Under the pieces are notes generated by a model that had not been told where the DNA came from, searched no databases, and worked only from the letters and a program-made list of their open reading frames with translations. Source: CAZYSK01 sp964649415 (GTDB lineage Bacteria; Chloroflexota; Anaerolineae; B4-G1). From it: DNA of 64,000 nucleotides. This document shows, in pieces, positions 48,887 through 58,044 of the stretch. A program made the translations under genes and the position numbers. How positions within the stretch are numbered: the stretch's first letter is position 1; each line of letters starts with the position of its first letter. The DNA lies in assembly GCA_964649415.1 (NCBI GenBank), contig CAZYSK010000024.1, positions 10,684 through 74,683 on the forward strand, given 5' to 3'.

Positions 48887-49852
48887 TCACGAAGCCGCTG
48901 CAAGCAGGGCCGTCATGTATCCAATCGCGTAGGCTCGCCCTCGGTGCCCCCACGGTGTGTCACCTGCCATTTGCGGTACGTGGTCGGGCAAAAGGGATCC
49001 GGTGAACCCCACCTCTCTGAGGGTCCTCACTACCTCGAACAAGTCAGTGTTCCCCTCATTGATGAAACACTCTTGAAACCCGGGTACTGCACCTTGCACG
49101 TCTCGAAAGTGTATGTAAAAGATTTTATCTCGCTCTCCAAAGTAACGGATAGACTCGATCACTCCCGTGCCCATCTCAGACAGGCAACCCAGACACAGAT
49201 TCAGACCGTGCACAGGACTTTCTATGACTTCCATTGCCCGCTTGAGACCCTCGAAATTACGAAAGATGCGTGCGATCCCGCCCAGGGACTCAACCGGTGG
49301 GTCGTCTGGGTGGAGGGCTAACTTGACACCCGCCTGCTCCGCAACGGGGACGATGGCTCTCACAAAGTACTCATAGTTGGCCCACATCGCCTCCTCGGTG
49401 TATATCCGGTTATGGGATAGCGGTGCATTCTTGGCCAGTTCCATATCAAAGCTCATGCACTTTGCACCACCTCTGCCGAGTGTGGTGCGCGATGTCCGCC
49501 ACACGAAGTTGGGCATCCAGTGGTAGCTGAAGATTGAGATGCCGGCTCGGCCCATGTTCTCGATAGTAGTGGCCAGTTGATCGATTTCCTCGTCCCGTCC
49601 CGGTAGCCCCAGCATAACCTTGTCATAGGAGCCAATCGGAACACCCTCAATTGCCTCCAATATCAGCCCGGCGTCTTCGCACCGTGTTCGAAGATGTAGC
49701 AGATCCATGAACCGATAATGCTTCTCGTTGAACAGAAGCGGTCTGCTGAGATGAACCACGTCCACGCCGAGCTGCTTGATGAAGTGTAACGTCTCGTCAG
49801 TCAGGTCCTCGACGTGGCGTAATTCCTTAATATGTCCTAGAGCCAGCCTCAT
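48887..49852 (-). CDS. uxuA: Mannonate dehydratase
   Basis: UxuA dehydrates D-mannonate to KDG. The 321-aa TIM-barrel protein shows LEAIEGVPIGSYDKVMLGLPGRDEEIDQLATTIENMGRAGI, FSYHWMPNFVWRTS, KLALHPDDPPV, LNLCLGCLSEMG and KIFYIHFRDVQG, which supply the metal-binding His, Cys and Asp residues of the family. It is shorter than the about 390-residue E. coli enzyme, as in many Gram-positive-type homologues. ATG 49852 starts at MRLALGHIKEL; a GTG at 49903 would add 17 residues. It sits in the minus arm driven from the rpiR side. Confidence 0.9.
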   Translation of the reverse strand: MRLALGHIKELRHVEDLTDETLHFIKQLGVDVVHLSRPLLFNEKHYRFMDLLHLRTRCEDAGLILEAIEGVPIGSYDKVMLGLPGRDEEIDQLATTIENMGRAGISIFSYHWMPNFVWRTSRTTLGRGGAKCMSFDMELAKNAPLSHNRIYTEEAMWANYEYFVRAIVPVAEQAGVKLALHPDDPPVESLGGIARIFRNFEGLKRAMEVIESPVHGLNLCLGCLSEMGTGVIESIRYFGERDKIFYIHFRDVQGAVPGFQECFINEGNTDLFEVVRTLREVGFTGSLLPDHVPQMAGDTPWGHRGRAYAIGYMTALLAAAS

Positions 49853-49991
49853 TTTCTTTTCCACGATGATCTTATTCCTTTTTTGCGAATTAGCAGAGAG
49901 CACAAACTGTCGCTCAACTTAATTGTACTGTGCCGTTGGACTTCCAGGATAGCGCGTGCAGCATAGGTGGGTCATTTCCTTTGGGGACTGA

Positions 49992-51104
49992 CTACCAGTC
50001 TGTTACGCTGCCGTCGTCATCGTGGAACCAGGAAGTGAGCGCAAAGTCGCCGTCGAAGGACCCCTTGAGAGCCTCTTCGTCAATCTCAAATCCAAGCCCT
50101 GGTTTCTGGGGAAGTTCGATGTATCCGTCCTTCACCTCCCAGTCTTCTTTGAGAATGCCCCAACCGCAAGTATAGTCGTGTAGCTCCTGGATCAAGAAAT
50201 TTGGGATGCAGGCATCCAATTGGAGAGAGGCAGCGAAAGCTACTGGCCCGATGGCAGAGTGAGGTGCCAGGTAAATATAGTACATCTCTGCCAGTGCGGC
50301 AATTTTCCTTGTCTCCAAGATGCCTCCCGCATGAGCGAGGTCTGGCTGCAGGATAGCTGCTGCCTGCTTTTCGACGATGTCCCGGAAACCCCATCGGGTG
50401 ATCAGCCGCTCGCCGGTGGCGATGGGAATAGTGGTGGAGCGGGCGATAGTGGCCAGCACATCAGGGTTTTCCTGAGGAACCGGCTCCTCCACCCATAAAG
50501 GATGTGCATCCTCGAGTTCTTTGCACACTCGGATGGCTTGAGCCGGACTCATCTTTCCGTGCAGTTCCACAGCGATATCTACGCTTGGGCCCACGTGCTC
50601 CCTCGCCTTGTAGACCAGGTCGATGAATTCCTGTGTGCGCTGAGGTGTCTCGATGCCGTGCCATTTTCCCGGCACTTTACACTTGATCGCTTTGAACCCT
50701 TTCTCCTTGACGAGATAGTCCATACGATCGTAGTCATCCCAAGCAGAGTGCGCGTACACCTTGATCCGATCACGTGTGGGACCACCCAGGAGCCAGTACG
50801 AAGGTACACCGAAGTGTTTTCCGGCGATGTCGTACAGCGCGTGCTCAATGCCGGAGATCGCGGTCATGTTCTGGGGACCCCCACGGTAAAAAGCGCTACG
50901 ATACATACTCTGCCAGTGATGTTCGATTCTGAGGGGGTCTTGGCCGATCAAATAGCCTGACAGTTCCTTGACAGCCGCCGAGGCACTATCCAATTTCCCC
51001 TCTAGAGTGATCTCGCCCCAACCCACCAACCCGGTGTCGGTGGTCACTTTCACGAGCTGGCAACGGTGTCTAAGCCTGTACTGCTCGATGCTCACGATTC
51101 TCAT
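49992..51104 (-). CDS. Enolase-superfamily sugar-acid dehydratase, D-galactonate dehydratase type
   Basis: The 370-aa protein belongs to the mandelate racemase/muconate lactonizing subgroup. It has VGWGEITLEGK, QSMYRSAFYRGGP, HALYDIAGKHFGVPSYWLLGG, the second-strand acid/base region KAIKCKVPG and metal ligands near AVELHGKMSPAQAIRVCKELEDAHPLWVEEP and IPIATGERL. It ends with the usual CGWGILKEDWEVKDGYIELPQKPGLGFEID lid. DgoD-like sequence patterns dominate, but close relatives dehydrate other aldonates. TGAGGAGATACT precedes ATG. First enzyme gene after the regulator in the minus arm. Confidence 0.85.
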   Translation of the reverse strand: MRIVSIEQYRLRHRCQLVKVTTDTGLVGWGEITLEGKLDSASAAVKELSGYLIGQDPLRIEHHWQSMYRSAFYRGGPQNMTAISGIEHALYDIAGKHFGVPSYWLLGGPTRDRIKVYAHSAWDDYDRMDYLVKEKGFKAIKCKVPGKWHGIETPQRTQEFIDLVYKAREHVGPSVDIAVELHGKMSPAQAIRVCKELEDAHPLWVEEPVPQENPDVLATIARSTTIPIATGERLITRWGFRDIVEKQAAAILQPDLAHAGGILETRKIAALAEMYYIYLAPHSAIGPVAFAASLQLDACIPNFLIQELHDYTCGWGILKEDWEVKDGYIELPQKPGLGFEIDEEALKGSFDGDFALTSWFHDDDGSVTDW

Positions 51105-51155
51105 AGTATCTCCTCATTCGACATTGTATGGTTCCCGGTCAAGGTGCTCCCAATG

Positions 51156-51998
51156 TCAGGCCTCATTGGATTGGAGACCACCCTTTCGCGGGCCGATCAA
51201 GTTGTAGATGGTGTCCAAGACAGCAAGCTGGGCTACGCGAGAGGGACTCAAGTTCGCAGCCATAAGCCCTCCCGGTGTGCCAGTGACGAGTTTTATGTCC
51301 GAGATTTCGGTGATGGGTGTGCCTGCGAAATTGGTGAGGCAAATAGTGGTGCTTCCGCTTTCTTTGGCCTCAGCCAATACATCAACGATAGCTTTGTTGG
51401 AGCCTCCAAATGAAATCCCGATAGCTACCGCTGTGGGTCCGGCCAGCGAAGCTTGAGTCATTTGAGAGGCGACATCGGGATGAGCTGTCGCCAAGTATCC
51501 CATGCGCATAAGCTTGAAGGCTGAGAGTTGTGCTATGCGCATCGAACCGCCGATGGAAAAAAGGTGCACACACTCGGCAGCCGATATGGCCTCCACTGCT
51601 CGGGCCAATTCGTCGACGTCCAGAACTGTAAGCACGTTTTGCAGTGCCTGTGAACAGAGGGATACAACCTTTGACAGCACATCTGTAGGCGAGTCTTCAG
51701 GGGAGAAGGGCGCGGTTACTGGCGACTTGGAACTGGCGACCTCCTGGAGCAGTGCCTCCCTGAATGCGGATAAACCTTCATATCCTACTTTCCGTACGAA
51801 GCGAATGACCGACGCTTCACTGACGCCGCACCGACGGCCTAACTCTCGTGATGAGAAACTGGCAACTGCTGTTGGGTAACTGATGGTTAAATCGGCTATG
51901 GCCCGGTCGGCCCGGGTGAAGTGAGGATACAGTGTGTGAATTCTCGCGGTGCACGTCGTTTCACCCCTAGACGATTGTGTCAAGAGAGTTTCAGTCAT
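51156..51998 (-). CDS. RpiR/MurR-family transcriptional regulator
   Basis: The 280-aa protein has an N-terminal HTH_6 domain (ELGRRCGVSEASVIRFVRKVGYEGLSAFR, about residues 52-80) and a C-terminal SIS sugar-phosphate-binding domain (VHLFSIGGSMRIAQLSAFKLMRMG, VAIGISFGGSNKAIVDVLAEAKESGSTTICLTN). It should sense a phosphorylated sugar acid such as KDPG. ATG 51998 has GAGG seven bases upstream; the ATG two codons earlier is too close to it. It is transcribed divergently from the ABC importer arm. The intervening region holds two promoters and repeated TGTAACA half-sites, the likely binding sites. Confidence 0.92.
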   Translation of the reverse strand: MTETLLTQSSRGETTCTARIHTLYPHFTRADRAIADLTISYPTAVASFSSRELGRRCGVSEASVIRFVRKVGYEGLSAFREALLQEVASSKSPVTAPFSPEDSPTDVLSKVVSLCSQALQNVLTVLDVDELARAVEAISAAECVHLFSIGGSMRIAQLSAFKLMRMGYLATAHPDVASQMTQASLAGPTAVAIGISFGGSNKAIVDVLAEAKESGSTTICLTNFAGTPITEISDIKLVTGTPGGLMAANLSPSRVAQLAVLDTIYNLIGPRKGGLQSNEA

Positions 51999-52063
51999 TT
52001 TCATACCTCGTCAGTTGCTACACTGAATGTCGGTTCTATGTAACACAGACCTTCACTGGCGTC

Positions 52064-52092
52064 ATTCTACCATAATCGATCCATAATGTCAA
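52064..52092 (-). promoter_or_regulatory. Promoter of the rpiR/minus sugar-acid arm
   Basis: On the minus strand TTGACA (52092-52087) and TAGAAT (52069-52064) are separated by 17 bases. The start site near 52057 gives a leader of about 55 bases. TGTAACA-type half-sites at 52100-52106 and 52039-52045 flank it. Confidence 0.8.
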
Positions 52093-52150
52093 GCATAGAT
52101 GTAACAAACGGCCCCTGATTGTGGTATTTAAACCTTAAAAAACGCGATTT

Positions 52151-52230
52151 TGTTACACTAGTGCTTGACAGTATGTAACAGCTATGATATAATATCCACT
52201 GTGTTACATTTTGTCTCGATAAATGTAACA
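52151..52230 (+). promoter_or_regulatory. Promoter of the importer arm with paired TGTTACA/TGTAACA operators
   Basis: TTGACA at 52165-52170 and TATAAT at 52188-52193 (17-base spacer) with an extended TG at 52185-52186 make a strong promoter. TGTTACA (52151) with TGTAACA (52174), and TGTTACA (52202) with TGTAACA (52224), form two inverted pairs across the promoter and the start site. The half-sites resemble those of the RpiR-family regulator HexR (TGTAAT-type). Repression by the adjacent RpiR protein is inferred. Confidence 0.8.
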
Positions 52231-52356
52231 GTTACTCTGGGCTGAGTTCAACCAGCAAAGAGCCACGCGCTGAATGAGTGAGATTGAGGATGTGCATTGG
52301 CTCAACTCGCAAGGCTGGTTCTGCTGGTTCTGATCGTAAAGATGGAGAATCATGAC

Positions 52357-53274
52357 ATGTTATTTCAGAGTGTTCCGATCTCAACTCATCACCCTGATCA
52401 CCGTACACCAATCTGGTACAGACGTAGGAATCGTATTGCCAAGACGCTGCGGATAGCCAATAGAGCAGCAGCCTATCTACTGCTCATTATCTTGGTGTCC
52501 AGTATGGCGCTGCCGCTCTTCTGGATGCTTATGTCGTCTCTCAAGACGGACGGTGAGCTCCTTTCTTACCCACCTACGATCTTCCCCCAGAAGTGGACTC
52601 TGGAACACTATCGGATACTGTTCGACACCACACTGTTCCCGATATGGTTCCGCAACAGTCTTCTTGTTTCTATCGGCACTACGTTGACCTCGATTGCGGT
52701 GAGCGTCGCGGGAGCGTATGCCTTCTCGAGATTCCGTTACCGGGCGTTTGAAGTGTTCTCCCGCGTGATCCTGTTTGCCTACATGGTACCCCGAGTTCTG
52801 CTCCTCATCCCAGTGTTCAAGATTATCTATTCACTCAAACTGAACGACTCCCTGTATGGGCTGCTGCTTACCAATAATGCTTTCCTAATCCCGTATGGTC
52901 TTTGGACACTGCGTTCCTACTTCGCCGGGATACCACACGAGATTGAGGAAGCAGCCTGGATAGACGGATGTAGCCGCTGGCGCGCTTTTGTCCACGCGGT
53001 CCTTCCTCAGGCACTTCCAGGCATCATTTCTGCAGCCTTGTTCGCTTTCCATGTGGCCTGGAATGAATACCTCTTCTCCTCAGTTCTTCTTTGGTCATCC
53101 AATCACCAGACACTAAGTGCAGGCGTCGCAACTTTCATGGGCAAGGTTGGCCCTAACTCTTGGGGTTTGTTGATGGCTGCCTCGGTGATGATCACTTTGC
53201 CGGTTGTCATTCTGTTTTCTTTCATGCAGAGTTTCCTGGTAGCGGGATGGGGCGGAGGGGCGGTGAAAGGGTAG
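52357..53274 (+). CDS. Sugar ABC transporter permease, MalG/UgpE type
   Basis: The 305-aa permease has six helices and the cytoplasmic EAA loop EEAAWIDGCSRWRAFVHAVLPQALPGI, which docks to the ATPase. ATG 52357 has GGAGAA at a good distance; in-frame starts at 52342 and 52297 are possible but poorly supported. It is first in the plus arm under the RpiR-controlled promoter. The gene order permease, binding protein, permease is unusual, and no ATP-binding gene is found nearby. A shared MsmX/UgpC-like ATPase encoded elsewhere is likely. Confidence 0.9.
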   Translation: MLFQSVPISTHHPDHRTPIWYRRRNRIAKTLRIANRAAAYLLLIILVSSMALPLFWMLMSSLKTDGELLSYPPTIFPQKWTLEHYRILFDTTLFPIWFRNSLLVSIGTTLTSIAVSVAGAYAFSRFRYRAFEVFSRVILFAYMVPRVLLLIPVFKIIYSLKLNDSLYGLLLTNNAFLIPYGLWTLRSYFAGIPHEIEEAAWIDGCSRWRAFVHAVLPQALPGIISAALFAFHVAWNEYLFSSVLLWSSNHQTLSAGVATFMGKVGPNSWGLLMAASVMITLPVVILFSFMQSFLVAGWGGGAVKG

Positions 53275-53419
53275 ACCTAACTCTGACCCCGCCTGGGAGC
53301 GACACAATTAAAAGGAGGTGGATAGGGAAGGAGATACATGGCCAGTTCCGGTTGAGTACCGTTGGATGCTCTTTGGTCCAAAAGAACCGACATCAGAATC
53401 AAGAGAGGAGTACGCAACA

Positions 53420-54937
53420 ATGAAGAGAAGGGATTTGAAGCGAGGGCTGATTGGGGGCACGTTGGTGCTTCTCCTCAGCATAGGGATCGTAGCATGTGGC
53501 CCGGCGCCAACACCAGAGGTGGTCGAGGTCACCAAGGTAGTAGAGGTAGAAATCGAGAAGGAGACGGAGGTCGAGGTCGAGGTCGAGGTCGAGGTAGTGG
53601 TGACACCAACTCCGGCCCCACTCCCTGAAGGATCAGTCAAAACGATCTCCTTAGGCACGACTGAATCTGACCCCGAATCGGTGGTTGTCTGGCAGGAGAT
53701 TATTGCCGAATATGAGGAACTTCACCCGGACGTCCGCATTGACCTGGTGCTCATGCCACATGGCACGGAAATGGAGCGACTGGTAACAGCCCAGGCTGTG
53801 GGAGCGGAGCTGGGTATAATGTCGCCGGAGCGCGAATACTTCAGCGATTATGTTGAGGCTGGTTACCTGATTCCACTGGATGATGTAGTCGACGGTATTG
53901 GCCGCGACAAGTTCAAGCCGAACGCGGTGTTGAGCCTGGATGGCCACGATTACGCTATCGGCTATGCTGGGGGCACGCAAACCACGCTGTGGGTGCGGAA
54001 GGATCTTTTCGATGCAGCCGGTCTTGAACTCCCGACCAACTACGACGAATTGTTGGCGGCTGCCAAGGCGCTGACCCAGGACACGGACGGAGACGGAGAC
54101 ATCGATATCTATGGTATCGGTCTTCCGGCGGCTGCAAATGGCGCGACTCAAAACCGGTTTATTCCCTTCGTCTACCAGAACGGCGGCGACTGGTTTGACA
54201 AAGAGGGCAACCTGACATTTGACAGTCCCAATGTTCTTGAGGCCCTCGAGAGGTATGTCGCGCTCCTGGAGTACGCGCCCCCTGATGTCACTGGCTGGTC
54301 ATACTCCGATGGCATTACCGCGTTCACCGCGGGCAGAATTGCTATGCATCCCTATGGTGGTCGCTTGGGCTACAACCTTTTCCGCGACAAGCCAGAAATG
54401 CGCGAGAAGACCACGGCCATTTGGTTCCCTGTGGGCGAAAAGGTCTATGCAGGGCGTGGATCGTACGATTACCTGGCGGTTTCTAGCACCTGTCGCTGGC
54501 CTGAGGAGACGAAGGACTTCCTGGAGTTTTTCTTCACCGGTGACAGGCTGGCTCGTTTCTTGATGACTGTACCCGGTCACCTGATCCCACCGACGACTGA
54601 CCTCGACCAGGTCGTCTTTGAATCCGATCATCCGTATGTGCAGCAGTACGCCGACGATGTCCATACACTCTTCGGCGCGCTGACACACGATTGCTTCCCT
54701 CAGCTCCAGATGGGGGGAGTGGATGTCAAGACGGGCACGTTTGACTGTGCCTACAATCCTTGTCCGTGGTCTGGTGGAGTCTTTGGCGCCAAACTCGGTG
54801 TCCAGATGATCGTAGACGTGTACGTGGGTGGTGATACGCCTGAGGACGCCTGGACCCGGGCGTACACCGAAATGCAGAGAGTTGCAGACGAGTGGAAGGC
54901 CGAGCATCCAGATTGGAAACCTGTGGTTAGCCAGTAG
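53420..54937 (+). CDS. Extracellular solute-binding lipoprotein (sugar ABC importer)
   Basis: The 505-aa lipoprotein has a signal peptide ending IVAC (Cys26), then a Glu-Val repeat spacer (EVEIEKETEVEVEVEVEVVV, residues about 40-60) encoded by GAGGTC hexamers. The family 1 binding-protein fold follows with VVVWQEIIAEYEELHPDVRIDLV, GYAGGTQTTLWVRKDLFDAAGLELPTNYDELLAAAKALT, YGIGLPAA and ITAFTAGRIAMHPYGGRLG. It captures an oligosaccharide or sugar acid for the flanking permeases. ATG 53420 has GAGAGGAG upstream; open codons before it lack a signal peptide. A strong hairpin follows the stop codon. Confidence 0.92.
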   Translation: MKRRDLKRGLIGGTLVLLLSIGIVACGPAPTPEVVEVTKVVEVEIEKETEVEVEVEVEVVVTPTPAPLPEGSVKTISLGTTESDPESVVVWQEIIAEYEELHPDVRIDLVLMPHGTEMERLVTAQAVGAELGIMSPEREYFSDYVEAGYLIPLDDVVDGIGRDKFKPNAVLSLDGHDYAIGYAGGTQTTLWVRKDLFDAAGLELPTNYDELLAAAKALTQDTDGDGDIDIYGIGLPAAANGATQNRFIPFVYQNGGDWFDKEGNLTFDSPNVLEALERYVALLEYAPPDVTGWSYSDGITAFTAGRIAMHPYGGRLGYNLFRDKPEMREKTTAIWFPVGEKVYAGRGSYDYLAVSSTCRWPEETKDFLEFFFTGDRLARFLMTVPGHLIPPTTDLDQVVFESDHPYVQQYADDVHTLFGALTHDCFPQLQMGGVDVKTGTFDCAYNPCPWSGGVFGAKLGVQMIVDVYVGGDTPEDAWTRAYTEMQRVADEWKAEHPDWKPVVSQ

Positions 54938-54952
54938 CCTTACTGCAACGTT

Positions 54953-54984
54953 CAGGTTGGGAGCCCGCGTGGGCTCCCAACCTG
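54953..54984. terminator. Hairpin after the solute-binding protein gene
   Basis: A perfect 14-bp stem (CAGGTTGGGAGCCC with its complement) closes the loop GCGT 15 bases after the stop codon. It lacks a T-run, so it may protect the upstream mRNA or partly stop transcription. Either would raise binding-protein levels relative to the downstream permease. It also fits the dispersed palindrome pattern. Confidence 0.65.
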
Positions 54985-55043
54985 TAAGGGGAACATAGGA
55001 GTCCCTTCTTGGCACTAGACTTAGCATTAGTTGGAGTTTAAAC

Positions 55044-55949
55044 ATGGAGTTCAAGTTGGGCGAGCGTCTGGGAGCTAAGGTTTTTGCCTGGGGTCTGGTT
55101 GCACCTTCAATCATCTGTCTGACCGCGCTTTCGATCTATCCCTTCCTGACGGCGGTTCAGAGTAGCTTCTACTGCATCCATACCATCACTCGTGAGTCCT
55201 CCTACGTTGGGTTGGACAACTACGTCTGGGTTCTCCATTCGCCGATGTTTTGGGCATCGTTGAGACGGTCCTTTATCTGGTCGTTTTTCGGGGTGGGTAT
55301 CCAGCTTGTCTTGGGCATCGTATTTTCGCTAGTCCTGCATCAAGAACTCAAAGGCCGGGTTATCGCTCGTGGCCTGGTCTTGTTTCCATATCTCATCCCT
55401 GCTGTTGTGGCGGCAAGTGTCTGGCGGTTCATGCTGAGTCCATCAGTCGGCGTCATCAATTATCTGCTGGTCGACGTGCTCCATCTGCTCAAGGGTCCCC
55501 TGACGTGGCTGATGCGTCCCGAAACGGCTTTGCCTGGCGTGATCCTGGTGGGAATCTGGAAGTACATTCCATTTATGGTCATCTTGTTCCTGGGGCGCTT
55601 GCAGACCACGCCCCTCGAACTCTATGATGCGGCAAAGATCGACGGTGCTAATGCGTGGCAATCGTTTCGGTACATTACGTTTGCTTGGCTGAAGCCCATC
55701 ATCCTGGTGGCTCTCATGCTGCGTACCATCTGGCTTTTTAATCATTTCGATCTGGTCTACCTGTTGACGTTCGGCGGCCCGATGCACGCTACGACGACTG
55801 TTCCCGTGCTGATTCGCCACACTGCCTTTGAGGAGCTTCAAATGGGAAGGGCCGCCACTATCAGTATGGTCCTTGTAGTCGTCCTGCTGATCGCTTCCAT
55901 CGGATACACATGGGCCTATGCTCGGTCAGAGGAAGAGCTTCGGCATTAG
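55044..55949 (+). CDS. Sugar ABC transporter permease, MalF/UgpA type
   Basis: The 301-aa permease has six helices, starting FAWGLVAPSIICLTALSIYPFLTAVQSSF. The EAA loop is ELYDAAKIDGANAWQSFRYITFAWLKPI. It pairs with the MalG-type permease at 52357 to form the membrane channel. TTGGAG precedes ATG 55044. It is 106 bases after the binding-protein gene, beyond a hairpin, and 124 bases before the dehydratase gene; that gap has no gene. Confidence 0.93.
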   Translation: MEFKLGERLGAKVFAWGLVAPSIICLTALSIYPFLTAVQSSFYCIHTITRESSYVGLDNYVWVLHSPMFWASLRRSFIWSFFGVGIQLVLGIVFSLVLHQELKGRVIARGLVLFPYLIPAVVAASVWRFMLSPSVGVINYLLVDVLHLLKGPLTWLMRPETALPGVILVGIWKYIPFMVILFLGRLQTTPLELYDAAKIDGANAWQSFRYITFAWLKPIILVALMLRTIWLFNHFDLVYLLTFGGPMHATTTVPVLIRHTAFEELQMGRAATISMVLVVVLLIASIGYTWAYARSEEELRH

Positions 55950-56073
55950 CCCTTGTTCTGCTTACAATCGTTTGGTGGCATGGAAAGCGGCTGGATCCAG
56001 TCGATTGTTCAGAACCGAGTGCCGTTCCTGGCCCCCAGGACCATGCCAACATCACCACGGAAGAGGTCGTAGA

Positions 56074-57264
56074 ATGAGGATCACCGAAGTACGCGTTATT
56101 GTAACCTGCCCTAATCGGAATTTCGTTCTCGCCAAAGTCATGACAGACCAGGATGGCCTGTACGGCGTAGGCGGGGGAACGCTCAATGGGAACGAGCTGA
56201 CTGTCGCTCAGGCTATCGAGCACGCGTCACATCTGATCATCGGGCGCGACCCGTTGGACACTGAGGATACGTGGCAGTTGCTCTATCACTGGAGCTACTG
56301 GCGTGGAGGCCCGATTTTCATGCCTGCCATCGCCGCGATTGATCTGGCTCTGTGGGATATCAAAGGAAAGGTTGCTGGCCTCCCTGTCTACCAGCTTCTG
56401 GGGGGCAAGTCCCGAGAGGGAGTTGCCTGTTACGAGCATGCGGACGGGAACAATCCGGTTGAGGTAGAGGACAGCGTGCGCAGCTTTATCGAAAAGGGGT
56501 ACAAGTACGTCCGAGCCCAACTGAACGGCTACGGTGGGCCAGGGAAGGTCAGGTACGAGCCGCCCACACAGCCGGGTATTCCCGGCACCAGTTTCTTCAC
56601 TCCTAGGCCCTACTTGCTGAGCACACCCAAGCTGTTTGAACACCTGCGTAAGACGCTTGGCGAGGAGGTGAATCTCGTACACGACGTCCACGAACGGTTG
56701 ACGCCCATTGAGGCAGCCTGGCTCGCCAAGCGATTGGAGCCACATGGCCTCTTCTATTTGGAGGACCCTATCCGGCCAGAGCACAGGGAGAGTCTTAGGC
56801 TCGTTCGTCAAGCGTCTACGACTCCTATTGCAATGGGGGAACTCTTTACTTCCCGCTGGGATTGTCTGCCTCTCTTCCAGGAGCAGCTAATAGACTTCAT
56901 CCGTGTCGGGCCTATTCACGTCGGGGGCATTACAGAGGCAAAAAGAATCTCCACACTGGCTGAGACTTTCCAGATTCGCACTGCTTTCCATGGTCCCCCC
57001 GACATAGATCCTATTGGCCAGGCGGCCGCCGTTCACATTGGCATGGTCATCCCCAACTTTGGTGTGCAGGAGTGGTCGACCTTTCCCGACTTGGTGCACG
57101 AAATCATGCCTGGAGCCTGTGAGTTCCGTGATGGCTATGCTTACCCCAGCGACAAGCCGGGGTTGGGTATGGACATCAACGAAGAGTTGGCAAAGAAATA
57201 TCCTTATCAGCGCGCCTACATGTCGATCGTTCGTCGGCAGGACGGCAGCATGCATGTCTACTAG
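56074..57264 (+). CDS. Enolase-superfamily D-mannonate dehydratase (ManD/RspA type)
   Basis: The 396-aa protein matches the ManD subgroup. It has RITEVRVIVTCPNRNFVLAKVMTDQDGLYGVGGGTLNGNEL, WQLLYHWSYWRGGPIFMPAIAAIDLALWDIKGK, HDVHERLTPIEAAWLAKRLEPHGLFYLEDP (metal ligands), AMGELFTSRWD and HVGGITEAKRIS. Members dehydrate D-mannonate or D-gluconate to KDG, some with low activity. It gives this region a second mannonate-type dehydratase besides UxuA. GAAGAGG lies before ATG 56074. In the plus arm after the importer. Confidence 0.88.
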   Translation: MRITEVRVIVTCPNRNFVLAKVMTDQDGLYGVGGGTLNGNELTVAQAIEHASHLIIGRDPLDTEDTWQLLYHWSYWRGGPIFMPAIAAIDLALWDIKGKVAGLPVYQLLGGKSREGVACYEHADGNNPVEVEDSVRSFIEKGYKYVRAQLNGYGGPGKVRYEPPTQPGIPGTSFFTPRPYLLSTPKLFEHLRKTLGEEVNLVHDVHERLTPIEAAWLAKRLEPHGLFYLEDPIRPEHRESLRLVRQASTTPIAMGELFTSRWDCLPLFQEQLIDFIRVGPIHVGGITEAKRISTLAETFQIRTAFHGPPDIDPIGQAAAVHIGMVIPNFGVQEWSTFPDLVHEIMPGACEFRDGYAYPSDKPGLGMDINEELAKKYPYQRAYMSIVRRQDGSMHVY

Positions 57265-57315
57265 GACGCCTACATCCTATTTGGTCGAGAACAAGACAAA
57301 AGGAGGCTGCTAACA

Positions 57316-58044
57316 ATGAGAATTGATCCTAACAGCTGTGTTGGCTGCGGACAGTGTATTTCCTATTGCCCTATGGAGGCCATTCACCTGACGGACGCGG
57401 GTGTATCCGAGGTCGATCAAGAGGAATGCGTGGAGTGTGGTGTCTGCCTGCGGAATGCAAGTTGCCCCACAGATGCGATCATCGAGACAGAAAATCCATG
57501 GCCCCGTTCGGTGCGTGCTTCGTTCTCCAATCCATTGATGGAACATAAAGAAACTCGCATCCCTGGCCGTGGTACCGAGGAGATGAAGACCAACGACGTG
57601 ACTGGGCGATTCAGATATGGCCAGGTCGGGATGGCTATGGAAGTGGGGCGTCCGGGCACTGGTACGCGCTTCCGTGACGTACAGATTCTGACGATGATGC
57701 TGGCGGAACTAGGCATTCACCTTGAGGTCCAGAACCCTGTGACGTCTCTCATCGTAGACGAGGACAAGGGCTTACTCAATCCTGATGTGCTAAATGAGAA
57801 GGTCTTATCGGCAATCGTTGAGTTTACCATCCCCATTGAGAAAGTGCCGGGAGTCATCGAACGGCTGCGCGAGGTGGAAGGACAGTTGAACACCGTGTTT
57901 AGTGTCGATTTGATCTGCAAGGTGCGGCAAAATGACTTCGTGGCTACTGTCCCGCTGATGGAGCGACTCGGCGTCTCACTTTCGGCGAATGGCAAGAATA
58001 ACTTGGGTCTGGGACGACCGTACTTCGAGGAGGCATTGCCGTGA
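57316..58044 (+). CDS. 4Fe-4S dicluster protein of unknown function
   Basis: The 242-aa protein starts with two ferredoxin-type cluster motifs: Cys8-x2-Cys11-x2-Cys14-x3-Cys18 (SCVGCGQCISYCP) and Cys38-x2-Cys41-x2-Cys44-x5-Cys50. The remaining 190 residues, including YGQVGMAMEVGRPGTGTRFRDVQILTMMLAELG and IVEFTIPIEKVPGVIERLREVEG, match nothing I recognise. It overlaps the next unknown gene by four bases (GTGA), so the two proteins probably form a complex. Placed between ManD and the D-aminoacylase, it may be an electron-transfer subunit for an oxidoreductase of the sugar-acid pathway (inference). GGAGGC precedes ATG. Confidence 0.8.
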   Translation: MRIDPNSCVGCGQCISYCPMEAIHLTDAGVSEVDQEECVECGVCLRNASCPTDAIIETENPWPRSVRASFSNPLMEHKETRIPGRGTEEMKTNDVTGRFRYGQVGMAMEVGRPGTGTRFRDVQILTMMLAELGIHLEVQNPVTSLIVDEDKGLLNPDVLNEKVLSAIVEFTIPIEKVPGVIERLREVEGQLNTVFSVDLICKVRQNDFVATVPLMERLGVSLSANGKNNLGLGRPYFEEALP

